Positions 46,229 to 54,430 are shown, counted from the stretch's first letter. The stretch is 64,000 nucleotides of DNA from Bradyrhizobium oropedii (GCF_020889685.1 NZ_JACMYO010000005.1:37631-101630); one strand, 5' to 3'. Translations and numbers: made by a program. Notes: generated by a model from the letters alone, not told the origin.

Positions 46229-46260
46229 GTCCAAGCGAAACCGCGCTCCTTTCCAAGACA
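46229..46260 (+). promoter_or_regulatory. Candidate AraC operator, site 3
   Basis: GTCCAAG at 46229 and TTCCAAGACA at 46251 are again 22 bases apart, with the shared GCG in the middle of the spacer. It lies between the regulator gene and the ALDH gene, 55 bases before the ALDH start. Confidence 0.5.
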
Positions 46261-46315
46261 GCAGCCGTGCGATGGCTTTTGCTGAAGCCAGTCGTTGTCG
46301 CGAGGAGAAGATTGC

Positions 46316-47722
46316 ATGCAGCGCTGGAGCTTGCTTATCGACGGGCGCCGGATCGAGACAGATCGTTTCCAGGACGTATTCAACCCGTCGACCGGCGCTG
46401 TCGTCGGCGGGATGCCGCTCGCGACGGCGTCCGATCTTGACGCCGCGGTTGCGGCCGCCTCCAAGGCGTTTGAAAGCTGGAAGGATCGGCCCGATACCGA
46501 GCGTGCCGACGCGTGTCGCGCGATCGCCGACACGATCGAGCAGCATGCCGAGGAGCTCGCGCGGCTCCTGACGCTCGAGCAGGGCAAGCCGCTGAACGGA
46601 CTCGGTTCGCGCTTCGAGATCGGCGGCGCCGTGGCCTGGACACGCCATACCAGCAGTTTGTCGTTGCCGGTGGAAGTCCTGCAAGACGGCGCCGAAGGGC
46701 GCGTCGAGCTGCACCGCAAGCCGATCGGGGTGGTCGGCTCGATCACGCCGTGGAACTGGCCGGTCATGATCGCGTGCTGGCATGTCATCCCGGCGATCCG
46801 CGCCGGCAACACCGTGGTCATCAAGCCGTCGCCATTGACGCCGCTGAGCACGATCCGTCTGGTCGAACTCATGAACGACAAGCTGCCTCCGGGCGTGGTC
46901 AACGTCGTCACCGGCGACAACGAGATCGGCGGTCTGATGTCGGCGTATCCCGGAATCGGCAAGGTGACGTTTACGGGATCGACGGCAACCGGTCGCAAGA
47001 TCATGCAGAACGCGGCGGGCAGCCTGAAACGCCTGACACTTGAGCTCGGTGGCAACGACGCCGGGATCGTGCTGCCGGATGCAGACCCGAAGAAGATCGT
47101 CGAAGGCCTGTTCTGGGGCGCGTTCATCAACGGCGGCCAAACCTGCGCGGCGCTGAAGCGGCTTTATGTCCATGACGGCCTCTATGACGAGCTTTGCCGC
47201 GAGCTTGCGGCCTACGCAAGGCAGGTGGTCGTCGGCGACGGTCTCTCCGAGACCTCGACACTCGGCCCTCTGCAGAACCGCCGGCAATTCGAGATCGTCT
47301 CGGCCTTCGTCGAAGAGGCGCGGCAGCAGGGCGGTCGCGTGCTGGTTGGTGGCGACCCGCCCGAGGGTCCCGGTTATTTTTATCCTGTGACGCTGGTTGC
47401 GGATGTCGATCACGGATGCAGACTGGTGGACGAGGAGCAGTTCGGGCCGGCCCTGCCGATCATCCGCTATTCCGATGTCGACGACGCGATTGCCAAGGCC
47501 AACGCAAGCACGATGGGGCTCGGCGGGTCGGTCTGGGGCACCGACCTCGCGCGTGCGAAGGCGGTCGCGCAACGCATCGAATCCGGATCGGTCTGGATCA
47601 ACAAGCACGGCGCTATTCAGCCGAATGCACCGTTCGGCGGCGTGAAGCAGTCTGGCTTCGGCGTGGAATTCGGAGTCGATGGGCTGAAGGAGTTCACCAC
47701 GGTCCAGACCGTGTTTGTCTAA
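46316..47722 (+). CDS. Aldehyde dehydrogenase family protein
   Basis: NAD(P)+-dependent dehydrogenase of 468 residues. The catalytic Cys277 lies in NGGQTCAALK, the general base Glu243 in LELGGND, the cofactor loop in TFTGSTATGRKI, and ITPWNWPVMI is the substrate/cofactor entry. The C-terminus FGGVKQSGFGVEFGVDGLKEFT is typical. ATG 46316 follows GAGGAG. Its neighbour is a GMC alcohol oxidoreductase, so the pair would turn an alcohol into an aldehyde and then an acid. The ALDH subgroup is close to succinate-semialdehyde, vanillin or betaine-aldehyde types and is not decided by sequence alone. Confidence 0.94.
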   Translation: MQRWSLLIDGRRIETDRFQDVFNPSTGAVVGGMPLATASDLDAAVAAASKAFESWKDRPDTERADACRAIADTIEQHAEELARLLTLEQGKPLNGLGSRFEIGGAVAWTRHTSSLSLPVEVLQDGAEGRVELHRKPIGVVGSITPWNWPVMIACWHVIPAIRAGNTVVIKPSPLTPLSTIRLVELMNDKLPPGVVNVVTGDNEIGGLMSAYPGIGKVTFTGSTATGRKIMQNAAGSLKRLTLELGGNDAGIVLPDADPKKIVEGLFWGAFINGGQTCAALKRLYVHDGLYDELCRELAAYARQVVVGDGLSETSTLGPLQNRRQFEIVSAFVEEARQQGGRVLVGGDPPEGPGYFYPVTLVADVDHGCRLVDEEQFGPALPIIRYSDVDDAIAKANASTMGLGGSVWGTDLARAKAVAQRIESGSVWINKHGAIQPNAPFGGVKQSGFGVEFGVDGLKEFTTVQTVFV

Positions 47723-47763
47723 CCGGGGAACAGGTCTGAATCGGCCGCGTCGCAGGGAGTGAC

Positions 47764-49353
47764 ATGCAGGAGTATGACTACATTGTCGCCGGCGGCGGCT
47801 CCGCCGGCTGTGTGCTGGCGTCGCGCCTGTCTGAGGATCCGCGCAATCGTGTCTTGCTGGTCGAGAGCGGACAGCGCGACACCGACAGGTTCATCCACAT
47901 CCCGGCGACCTTCTTCAAGGTCCTCGAGAAGGGACGGGATGCCTTCGTCTATGCGTCCGAGCCCGAGAGGGGACTGAACGGGCGGCCGTCGATCGTACCG
48001 CAAGGGCACGTTTTGGGCGGCGGCAGTTCGGTCAACGCGATGGTCTACATCCGGGGATCGCGGCGGGATTACGATACATGGTCGCAGTTGGGATGCCGCG
48101 GCTGGAGCTACGATGAGGTGCTGCCGGTCTTCCGCGACCTGGAAGCCAACCAGCGGCTGTCCGGCGAGTATCATGGCACGGTCGGCAAGCTCAATGTCTC
48201 CGATCGTGCCTACGGCCATCCGTTGTCATGGGCGTTTATCCGCGCCGCTCAGGAAGCAGGCATCCCCCACAACGAGGATTTCAACGGCGCGGGGCAGGAG
48301 GGCGTCGGCTTCTACCAGACCACCACGAGCCGTGGACGCCGCCGCAGCGCCGCCGAAGCCTTCCTGCGCGAGGCAGAGCGACGCGCCAACCTGACCATCA
48401 GGACCGCGACGCGTGTCCACAAGGTGGTGTTCGAAGGCAAGCGGGCGAGCGGTGTGCGGCTCGAGGACGGTTCGACCGTCAAGGCCCAGCGCGAAGTGAT
48501 CCTGACTGCGGGCGCCCTGGCAACGCCGAAGATCCTGCAACTGTCGGGGATCGGGCCTGCCGCGCATCTGCGCGAACATGGCATCGAGATCGTTTCCGAT
48601 CTGCCCGGGGTCGGCGAGAATTACCAGGATCATCTCGAGGCGACCGTTCAGTGCGAAACCCGGGATCCGATCTCGATCTTCGGCGAAGACAAGGGCGTTC
48701 GCGCCGCATCGCACATGATGCAGTACCTTCTGACCAAGACCGGACTGCTGACATCAACGGTCGTGGAGTCCGGCGGCTTTGCCGATACCGCCGGAACCGG
48801 CGAGCCCGACATCCAGTTTCACGTCTTGCCGACGTTCAACGGCTTTGCAGATCGGCCATCCGAGCCCGGACACGGCATCTCGATCGGCCCCTGCGTGCTG
48901 CGCCCGCAGTCCCGCGGGACTGTTCGCCTGAGATCGCCGAATCCGGCAGACCCGGCGCTGTTCGTTGCCAATTCACTAGCAGAGCAGGCGGATGTCGACA
49001 CGCTCGTGCGAGGCGTCCAGCTTGCCATTCGCATTTCCGAGGCGCCGTCGCTGGCGCGGCTGGTCAAGCGGCGCGCGTTGCCCAAGCCCGGCCTGGAAAA
49101 CGACATCGATGCGCTCGCCGACTATGTGCGCGCGATCTCGAAGACCGTGTTTCATCCCTCCGGAACGGCGAAGATGGGGGCATCCATCGATCCGACGGCA
49201 GTTGTTTCCGAAGAACTGCTGGTGCGTGGCGTCGAGGGCCTTCGGATTGCCGACGCCTCAATCATGCCACGGCTGGTCTCCGGAAATACCAACGCACCGA
49301 CGATGATGATCGGAGAGCGGGCAGCGCGCTTCATTCTGGATCGGCGGACTTGA
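47764..49353 (+). CDS. GMC-family FAD-dependent oxidoreductase
   Basis: 529 residues in the choline dehydrogenase / alcohol dehydrogenase (GMC) family. The FAD-binding motif YIVAGGGSAGCVLASRLSE is at residues 6-24, GHVLGGGSSVNAMVYIRGS is the GMC signature 1, and TAGALATPKILQLSGIGPA is signature 2. The catalytic His is in VFHPSGTAKMG with Asn in VSGNTNAPTMMIGERAA. No signal peptide is seen, so it acts in the cytoplasm or at the inner face of the membrane. It follows ALDH by 41 bases in one operon. A low-specificity alcohol such as a polyethylene glycol, choline-like or terpene alcohol is possible. Confidence 0.93.
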   Translation: MQEYDYIVAGGGSAGCVLASRLSEDPRNRVLLVESGQRDTDRFIHIPATFFKVLEKGRDAFVYASEPERGLNGRPSIVPQGHVLGGGSSVNAMVYIRGSRRDYDTWSQLGCRGWSYDEVLPVFRDLEANQRLSGEYHGTVGKLNVSDRAYGHPLSWAFIRAAQEAGIPHNEDFNGAGQEGVGFYQTTTSRGRRRSAAEAFLREAERRANLTIRTATRVHKVVFEGKRASGVRLEDGSTVKAQREVILTAGALATPKILQLSGIGPAAHLREHGIEIVSDLPGVGENYQDHLEATVQCETRDPISIFGEDKGVRAASHMMQYLLTKTGLLTSTVVESGGFADTAGTGEPDIQFHVLPTFNGFADRPSEPGHGISIGPCVLRPQSRGTVRLRSPNPADPALFVANSLAEQADVDTLVRGVQLAIRISEAPSLARLVKRRALPKPGLENDIDALADYVRAISKTVFHPSGTAKMGASIDPTAVVSEELLVRGVEGLRIADASIMPRLVSGNTNAPTMMIGERAARFILDRRT

Positions 49354-49749
49354 CGCCTGCAGAGAATTCTTTAGCAACCAACAGCGAGTTCTGATGGTCT
49401 TCATGGACCTGACTCAAGCTCCAACAGCGATCCTTCCATCGGTGGCTTGCAGTGCAGCCGAACAACCTGACTTTCTCTCGCGACGGCGTGCAGCTATTCC
49501 GAGCAGCGCTCGCATGCGATCAGTTGAGCTCGCTTGAGACGGCGCTCTCTCACATTTGCCGGCCGATCACGCCGGCCTCAGGCTGAGAGGCGTCGAGGGG
49601 CTTGCCCCGTTCTTGGCGCCAACCGGACCAATTGGCTGCGATTTTGCTTTCGCTGGCAGGCTACGGTCCGAACCGGGGTGCTACTTTGCATGGGGTTGTT
49701 TTCGATTTTTGAGTTGAGGGAAGCGGGCAAAGGTACCAGAAGCATCCTG
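49354..49749 (+). other. Gene-free stretch upstream of the truncated dusA start
   Basis: No coding sequence is supported in these 396 bases. It holds one copy of a 23-base repeat (49684-49706) and, at its right end, what should be the original dusA promoter region, now cut off from dusA by the insertion. Confidence 0.6.
49684..49706. repeat. 23-base intergenic repeat, copy 1
   Basis: The 23 bases from CTTTGCATGGGG to TTTTCGAT are identical to 61888-61910. Both copies are intergenic and in the same orientation. This looks like a family of dispersed intergenic elements. Confidence 0.7.
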
Positions 49750-49819
49750 TTGCATTGGACCGGCGTTGCGGGTAAGCAGCTGAGATGAAATGGAAATTTT
49801 CCGTCGCCCCGATGATGGA
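49750..49819 (+). repeat. Left attachment-site-like repeat at dusA (attL candidate)
   Basis: A 70-base block matching 51076-51145 at 53 of 70 positions without gaps, ending in an identical 14-base core GCCCCGATGATGGA. The block spans the region just upstream of dusA and its first codons. dusA 5' ends are a recognised integration site for genomic islands. Confidence 0.75.
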
Positions 49820-49850
49820 TTGGAGCAACCAGCCGAAAAGTCATCGCTGA
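49785..49850 (+). pseudogene. dusA: Truncated 5' end of dusA
   Basis: Encodes MKWKFSVAPMMDW, nearly identical to the start of the intact DusA at 51111 (MKYKFSVAPMMDW), then runs into unrelated sequence and stops after 21 residues. This is the original start codon region of dusA left behind when the 1.3 kb element inserted. Confidence 0.8.
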
Positions 49851-49882
49851 ATCAGGTGGTTGGTTCACTGCAAACAGGCCAC

Positions 49883-49900
49883 GGCACACTATCGGCACAC
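49883..49900. repeat. Phased GGCACAC pair inside the left end of the element
   Basis: Two GGCACAC copies start exactly 11 bases apart. The same pair with the same 11-base phase occurs near the right end (50986 and 50997). They are candidate integrase arm-binding sites. Confidence 0.5.
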
Positions 49901-49916
49901 CGGGCACTGGCTTTTC

Positions 49917-50372
49917 TCATGCTGACTTGCGTAGCCACTCTGCGAGCTGAGCCACCGACCAGACCTCGACACCAAAGCCGGCCCGTCCGACCATCCCAGC
50001 AAGCCTCTTCTCGTTCGTCACGAGCACATTGGCTTTTGCGTCTGCTGTAGCCGAGATCAGCGCATCCTCTATATGCTTCGAATTGCCGCCGACCATTTTC
50101 TCGATCCGGCCGCTGTCATCACCCCACTCAGCGTCGTCCCACTTGGAGACATCCCAGGCCGCCCCTGACGTCGCGACCCTCACGAAGGTGATCGGCAGCG
50201 ACTGCAATGCGTCGCGCTTCGCGGGCTGCACGATGCGGCTGAGTTCGTCTTGCTGGACGTGCGTGGTGAGCAGTTCAAGACGGCCCACGTGGATCGCGCG
50301 CTTTACTTGCTCCAGTAGATCCCGATCTGCGAGCAGCGAGTCGTAGACGTTGCTGTCGAGCATTAGACGCAT
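49917..50372 (-). CDS. PIN-domain protein
   Basis: 151 residues with PIN-fold acids in MRLMLDSNVYDSLLAD (Asp6), HIEDALISATADAK and VLVTNEKRLAG. PIN proteins are metal-dependent RNases, most often toxins of VapBC-type pairs. No antitoxin-like gene precedes it, so it may be an orphan or use a distant partner. It is the main gene of the dusA insertion and lies opposite to dusA. Its last codons (EWLRKSA) contain the 19-base sequence repeated at 50913. Confidence 0.72.
   Translation of the reverse strand: MRLMLDSNVYDSLLADRDLLEQVKRAIHVGRLELLTTHVQQDELSRIVQPAKRDALQSLPITFVRVATSGAAWDVSKWDDAEWGDDSGRIEKMVGGNSKHIEDALISATADAKANVLVTNEKRLAGMVGRAGFGVEVWSVAQLAEWLRKSA
49922..49940. repeat. 19-base direct repeat, copy 1 (end of the PIN gene)
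   Basis: CTGACTTGCGTAGCCACTC, identical to 50913-50931, 991 bases away. On the minus strand it encodes the C-terminal EWLRKS of the PIN protein. Confidence 0.8.
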
Positions 50373-50501
50373 GAGTGAGCCTCCAAACGATGTCCGGTTT
50401 CGGGGGGCAAAGCGGAGATACTTCCGGCCTAAGGCAAGGTGTGCAAATGCCCCGTGACGGACCTCGCGTCGCTGCGCATCGTCACGCGAGGAGTTCGGCC
50501 T

Positions 50502-50894
50502 CTATTCAGGTTTTGTCGGCTCAAAGGAGACGACAATTCGCTTTGCCTTGATCCGTCCGTGTACGCCGTAGCTCGAATCGAAGCTGAGTGTGATCCCGTC
50601 ATTGTCGGTCTCAATATCGAGCCCGAAGATGATTGCAGATTCCATAAATTCGAATAACTCAACCTCGATCAGTTCGAAGATGGTCAAGGTCACGTCCACA
50701 TGTTTCGTTAGCAGGAAGTATCCCCGAGCATCGACCTCCGACTCCATGCGGAAGGTGTGGACAACGAGCCGACCCGGCGCACCTTGGCGAAGCTCAAACT
50801 CATGCAGTGTAGCGTCGTGGAATGAAGGGGTGCCTTCAAACCAAGCGCACAACGCTGCCCCGCCCTCCAAATCGCAAATCGTCGCCTTTGCCAT
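50502..50894 (-). CDS. Hypothetical protein in the dusA element, immunity-protein-like
   Basis: About 130 residues, rich in beta-strand-type sequence and acidic (LFEFMESAIIFGLDIETD). The N-terminal CAWFEGTPSFHDATLHEFEL (phenylalanine, histidine-aspartate) recalls small immunity-type proteins such as the Imm50 group, but the match is weak. ATG 50894 is taken because GGGAA lies just upstream; the open frame extends to 50948. It is on the same strand as the PIN gene, about 130 bases upstream of it. Function unknown. Confidence 0.55.
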   Translation of the reverse strand: MAKATICDLEGGAALCAWFEGTPSFHDATLHEFELRQGAPGRLVVHTFRMESEVDARGYFLLTKHVDVTLTIFELIEVELFEFMESAIIFGLDIETDNDGITLSFDSSYGVHGRIKAKRIVVSFEPTKPE

Positions 50895-50912
50895 CTTTTC
50901 CCATTGATCAAA

Positions 50913-50931
50913 CTGACTTGCGTAGCCACTC
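50913..50931. repeat. 19-base direct repeat, copy 2
   Basis: Identical to 49922-49940. In the minus-strand frame it reads EWLRKSV then stop, as though it were the tail of a lost second PIN gene copy. Confidence 0.7.
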
Positions 50932-50941
50932 CGACTCTCGT

Positions 50942-51003
50942 GGCACACCGAATGGCGAGCCTAGAATTGGAGTGGTAAGACCCGTGGCACACTTTTGGCA
51001 CAC
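50942..51003. repeat. GGCACAC repeats inside the right end of the element
   Basis: GGCACAC at 50942, 50986 and 50997. The last two are 11 bases apart like the left pair, and the first is 44 bases (four times 11) before them. This fits arm-type binding sites of a tyrosine integrase. Confidence 0.5.
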
Positions 51004-51075
51004 CGAAAACGGTCTGGAAATCAAACCAGCAGACATGCCTTTGAATCTGCTGACGAAAAATTCAGTCGGTTTTCG

Positions 51076-51145
51076 TTGCATTGAACCGACAAGGCAGCTA
51101 AGTCTCTGATATGAAATACAAATTCAGCGTAGCCCCGATGATGGA
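51076..51145 (+). repeat. Right attachment-site-like repeat at dusA (attR candidate)
   Basis: Counterpart of 49750-49819. It overlaps the start of the intact dusA, so the inserted element supplies the promoter-proximal sequence and the first dozen codons of dusA. Confidence 0.75.
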
Positions 51146-52097
51146 CTGGACCGATCGGCATTGCCGCGTCTTCCATCGTCTGATGTCGCGGCGGGCGCGG
51201 CTTTATACGGAGATGCTGACGACCGGCGCCGTGATCCACGGTGATCGGGCGCGGCTGCTCGGCTTCGATGCCAGCGAGCATCCGGTGGCGCTGCAGCTTG
51301 GTGGTTCCGATCCGGGTGAGCTCGCGAGTGCTGCGCAGATCGGCGAGCAGTTCGGTTACGACGAGATCAATCTCAATGTCGGCTGTCCGTCCGATCGGGT
51401 GAAGGATGGCCGTTTCGGTGCCTGCCTGATGGCGGAGCCGGTGCTGGTCGCCGAAGGCGTTGCGGCGATGAAGCGCGCGGTGCGGATTCCCGTCACGGTG
51501 AAATGCCGGATCGGCATCGACGACCAGGATCCGGAAGTCGCGCTCGATACGCTGGCCCGCGGTGTGATTGCCGCCGGCGCGGATGCGCTCGTCGTGCACG
51601 CACGCAAGGCCTGGCTCAACGGATTGTCGCCGAAGGAGAACCGCGACATCCCGCCGCTCGACTATGATCGCGTCTACCGCCTGAAGGCGGCGCTGCCGGA
51701 CGTCCCCATCATCATCAACGGCGGCATCACGAGCGTCGCCGAGGCGAAGCAGCATCTGGCGCATGTCGATGGCGTGATGCTGGGGCGGGCGGCCTATCAG
51801 GAGCCGTGGCGGCTGCTGTCGGTCGATTCCGAGCTGTTCGGCGAAACGTCACCGCATGCCACGATGAAGGACGTGTTCACGGCGATGCTGCCCTATATCG
51901 AGCGGCAACTGGCCGAAGGCACGCGGCTGCATTCGATCACGCGTCACTTCGTCGGCGCCTTCCATGGTGTTCCCGGCGCGCGTGCGTTCCGCAGGCACCT
52001 CGCGGAGAACGGCGTTCGGCCGGGCGCTGGGATCGAGGTGCTGCGCGATGCGATCGCACGCGTTGACGATCGTGCGCTTGTGCCGGTCGCGGCCTGA
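51111..52097 (+). CDS. dusA: tRNA-dihydrouridine synthase A
   Basis: FMN-dependent enzyme of 328 residues that reduces uridines 20/20a in the tRNA D-loop. The TIM-barrel motifs are FSVAPMMDWTDRHCRVFHR at the N-terminus, EINLNVGCPSDRVKDGRFG with the catalytic Cys, VTVKCRIGID, LVVHARKAWL and IIINGGITS. The C-terminal helical domain is complete. Length and motifs show a working gene despite the insertion at its 5' end. The first codons are those brought in with the element. Confidence 0.96.
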   Translation: MKYKFSVAPMMDWTDRHCRVFHRLMSRRARLYTEMLTTGAVIHGDRARLLGFDASEHPVALQLGGSDPGELASAAQIGEQFGYDEINLNVGCPSDRVKDGRFGACLMAEPVLVAEGVAAMKRAVRIPVTVKCRIGIDDQDPEVALDTLARGVIAAGADALVVHARKAWLNGLSPKENRDIPPLDYDRVYRLKAALPDVPIIINGGITSVAEAKQHLAHVDGVMLGRAAYQEPWRLLSVDSELFGETSPHATMKDVFTAMLPYIERQLAEGTRLHSITRHFVGAFHGVPGARAFRRHLAENGVRPGAGIEVLRDAIARVDDRALVPVAA

Positions 52098-52106
52098 CGG
52101 GAACGA

Positions 52107-53003
52107 TTACTGCTTGCGCTGACGCCGCATAACGTCTTGCGCGATCTTCAGGAAGTTGAAGAGATGCGGCATCCGGTTGTCGCGCCGGTAGTTCAGCGAC
52201 AGCGCGGTGCCCGGGTTGTGTCCCTCATAGGCGCGATAGGCGACGCCGGGGCGTTCCGCCTGCGAGACTGATTTCGGCACCAGCGCGATGCCGACGCCAA
52301 CCGACACCAGGCTGATTGCGGTCTGGTAGTCCTGGGCCAGCACCTGCGATTTCGGAATGAAGCCTTCTTCGAGGCAGATGCTGAGAATGTGGTCGGCGAA
52401 GCTCGGGCGCGGCTTGCGCGGGTAGAGCACGAATGTCTCGGCCTTCAGCGCTGCCAGCCGCGTGACCTGGCGTTCAAGCAGGGGCGAGGTATCAGATAGC
52501 GCGAGGATCAACGGCTCCTGCAGCAGCGGCTCCGACTTCAACTCCTCGTCCTCGAGCGAGGGCCGGGCGACGGCGATATCGATCTCGCGCTGGATCACCG
52601 CGCGCTTCTGCTCGGCGTTGTTCATCGCCGACAGCGCGAGCTCGACGTCGGGATAGGCCGAACGAAACGCCTTGATCACGTTGGGCAGCACGCCATAGGT
52701 CGCCGATCCGACGAAGGCGACACGTAGGTGGCCCGAAAAACCCTCTCCGATCCGCTTGATCTCGCGATGCGTGCGGTCGAGCCGCTCCAGCACGTCGCGC
52801 GCACGCTCCAGCAGAACGCTGCCGGCCTGGGTCAGCCGGATCTGGCTTCGACTCCGGTCGATCAGCATGACGCCGAGATCGCTCTCCAGCTGTGCGATCT
52901 GCCGGCTGAGCGGCGGCTGTGCGATCGCGAGCCGCGATGCGGCACGGCCGAAATGCAATTCCTCAGCGACAGCGACGAAATAGACCAGTCGCCTGAGATC
53001 CAT
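52107..53003 (-). CDS. LysR-family regulator, CatR/BenM-like
   Basis: 298 residues. The N-terminal HTH (AEELHFGRAASRLAIAQPPLSRQIAQLE) is of the CatR/CbnR/BenM group, which activates catechol or chlorocatechol genes in response to muconate. The C-terminal effector domain has LRVAFVGSATYGVLP. ATG 53003 gives MDLRRLVYFV, the family start; the GTG at 53024 would add seven residues. It lies downstream of catB on the same strand, an arrangement less common than divergent catR. The 183 bases between catB and this gene show no clear operator. Confidence 0.92.
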   Translation of the reverse strand: MDLRRLVYFVAVAEELHFGRAASRLAIAQPPLSRQIAQLESDLGVMLIDRSRSQIRLTQAGSVLLERARDVLERLDRTHREIKRIGEGFSGHLRVAFVGSATYGVLPNVIKAFRSAYPDVELALSAMNNAEQKRAVIQREIDIAVARPSLEDEELKSEPLLQEPLILALSDTSPLLERQVTRLAALKAETFVLYPRKPRPSFADHILSICLEEGFIPKSQVLAQDYQTAISLVSVGVGIALVPKSVSQAERPGVAYRAYEGHNPGTALSLNYRRDNRMPHLFNFLKIAQDVMRRQRKQ

Positions 53004-53186
53004 GACATCGTCGCGATCGGTCACGGTCAGCCGGACATGTGTTCGCGCACTTCCGGAGAAGCTGCGGGAAAGGCCTGCCGGGTTCGATACCGCGTTGTCA
53101 TCAGCGTGCGATCAAGATGGTTCCAGCGCAAAGACTGGGCGTGGGTCCCAGGATTGTCAATTGTCCGCGGCAATGACGCCATCCGG

Positions 53187-54365
53187 CTAATCCTTCCGAG
53201 CGAAGGCGCGGACCTTGTCCTCGTCGACCTCGACGCCGAGGCCGGGGCCATCGGGGACGTAGATCTCGAACGCGTCGAATCTGATCGGGTTGACGACGAG
53301 ATCCTCAACGAGAATTCGCGGACCGAAATGCTCGGTGCCCCATTCGAGCCTGGGCAGGGTGGCGAATGCGGCAAGATGCGCGGCGGCGCCGATGCTGCTT
53401 TCCAGCAGGCAGCCGCCATAGAGCTCGAGCCCATGGGCGCCCGCGACTGCGGCGGCGCGCTTCATCTCGAACAGGCCGCCGCTCTTGACGAGCTTCAGCG
53501 AGTAGACGCTGCCGCAGCCCATCGTGGCGACACGGGCGATCTCCTCCTTGGTGAAGGCGGCCTCGTCGACCAGCAACGGGATGGAGGTGCGGGCCGCGAC
53601 ACGCGCCATGGCTTCCAGCTGCAGCGCCGAAACCGGCTGTTCGACCAGCGCGACATCCAGCTCCTCCAGCGCAGGCATGAAGCGGATGCATTCGGCCTCG
53701 GTCCAGCCCTGGTTGATGTCGACGATCAGGCGTACCTCGTCGCCGAGACCGGCGCGTAGCGTCTGCAACCGCTTCAAATCCGCTTGCGGGCGGTTGAAGC
53801 CGAACTTGATCTTGAACTGGCGGTGCTCGCGGCGCCGCAGCTTCTCCCTGGCTTCCTCGAGCTCCTGGCCGCTGTCGCCCGAGGCCAGCGCCCAGATCAC
53901 CTCCATGCGCTCGCGAACCGCACCGCCGAGCAGTGCGCTGGCGGCAAGGCCGAGGGTCTTGCCGGCGGCGTCGAGCAGGGCGGACTCGATCGCGCCCTTG
54001 GCGGCGAAATTGCGGGTGGCGGCCTTGCTCATCCGCAGCGCATTGGCTTCAAAGGCGAGGGCAGGTTGCCCGAGCAGCGCCGGCGCCAGATAATTCGTGA
54101 CGGCAGCCTTGATCGATTCCACGCTCTCCTCGGCCCAGCGCGGCCCGCCCAGCGTCGAGGCTTCGCCGATACCTGTGACGCCGTTGTCGAGCAGGACGCG
54201 CACCAGCACGTAGCCCTGATGCGTGACTTCGGTGTTCGACAGCTTGTGCCGCCGGCGGGTCGGCGCTTCCACGATGGTGGCGCGGATGCTGCGGATCGCA
54301 GTGTCCTTAGCGGGCGGCTGCACTTGCTCCACAGGTTCGACGATGTCGATCACGGCACGGCTCAT
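53187..54365 (-). CDS. catB: Muconate cycloisomerase
   Basis: 392 residues, enolase superfamily. It turns cis,cis-muconate into muconolactone, the second step of the catechol ortho pathway. The general base is in FKIKFGFNRP (KxK), the metal ligands in LIVDINQGW, VEQPV and LLVDEAAF, and the second lysine in LKLVKSGGL. GAGG five bases before ATG 54365 supports the start. It follows catA by 65 bases and precedes the LysR gene. The N-terminal 20 residues (IDIVEPVEQVQPP) extend beyond the usual start. Confidence 0.94.
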   Translation of the reverse strand: MSRAVIDIVEPVEQVQPPAKDTAIRSIRATIVEAPTRRRHKLSNTEVTHQGYVLVRVLLDNGVTGIGEASTLGGPRWAEESVESIKAAVTNYLAPALLGQPALAFEANALRMSKAATRNFAAKGAIESALLDAAGKTLGLAASALLGGAVRERMEVIWALASGDSGQELEEAREKLRRREHRQFKIKFGFNRPQADLKRLQTLRAGLGDEVRLIVDINQGWTEAECIRFMPALEELDVALVEQPVSALQLEAMARVAARTSIPLLVDEAAFTKEEIARVATMGCGSVYSLKLVKSGGLFEMKRAAAVAGAHGLELYGGCLLESSIGAAAHLAAFATLPRLEWGTEHFGPRILVEDLVVNPIRFDAFEIYVPDGPGLGVEVDEDKVRAFARKD

Positions 54366-54430
54366 AAGTCCTCACAGGTCAGATCAGAATGAGCCCTGCC
54401 AGGCCTCAGCCTGGCAGGGCGTAACGCGTA

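Noticed and set aside
49785..49850. A 21-residue peptide gene
   Set aside because: Its first 13 residues copy the DusA start and the rest is unrelated. It is a truncated gene end created by the insertion.
49750..51145. Insertion sequence
   Set aside because: No transposase and no terminal inverted repeats were found. The flanking direct repeats lie in dusA, which fits site-specific integration.
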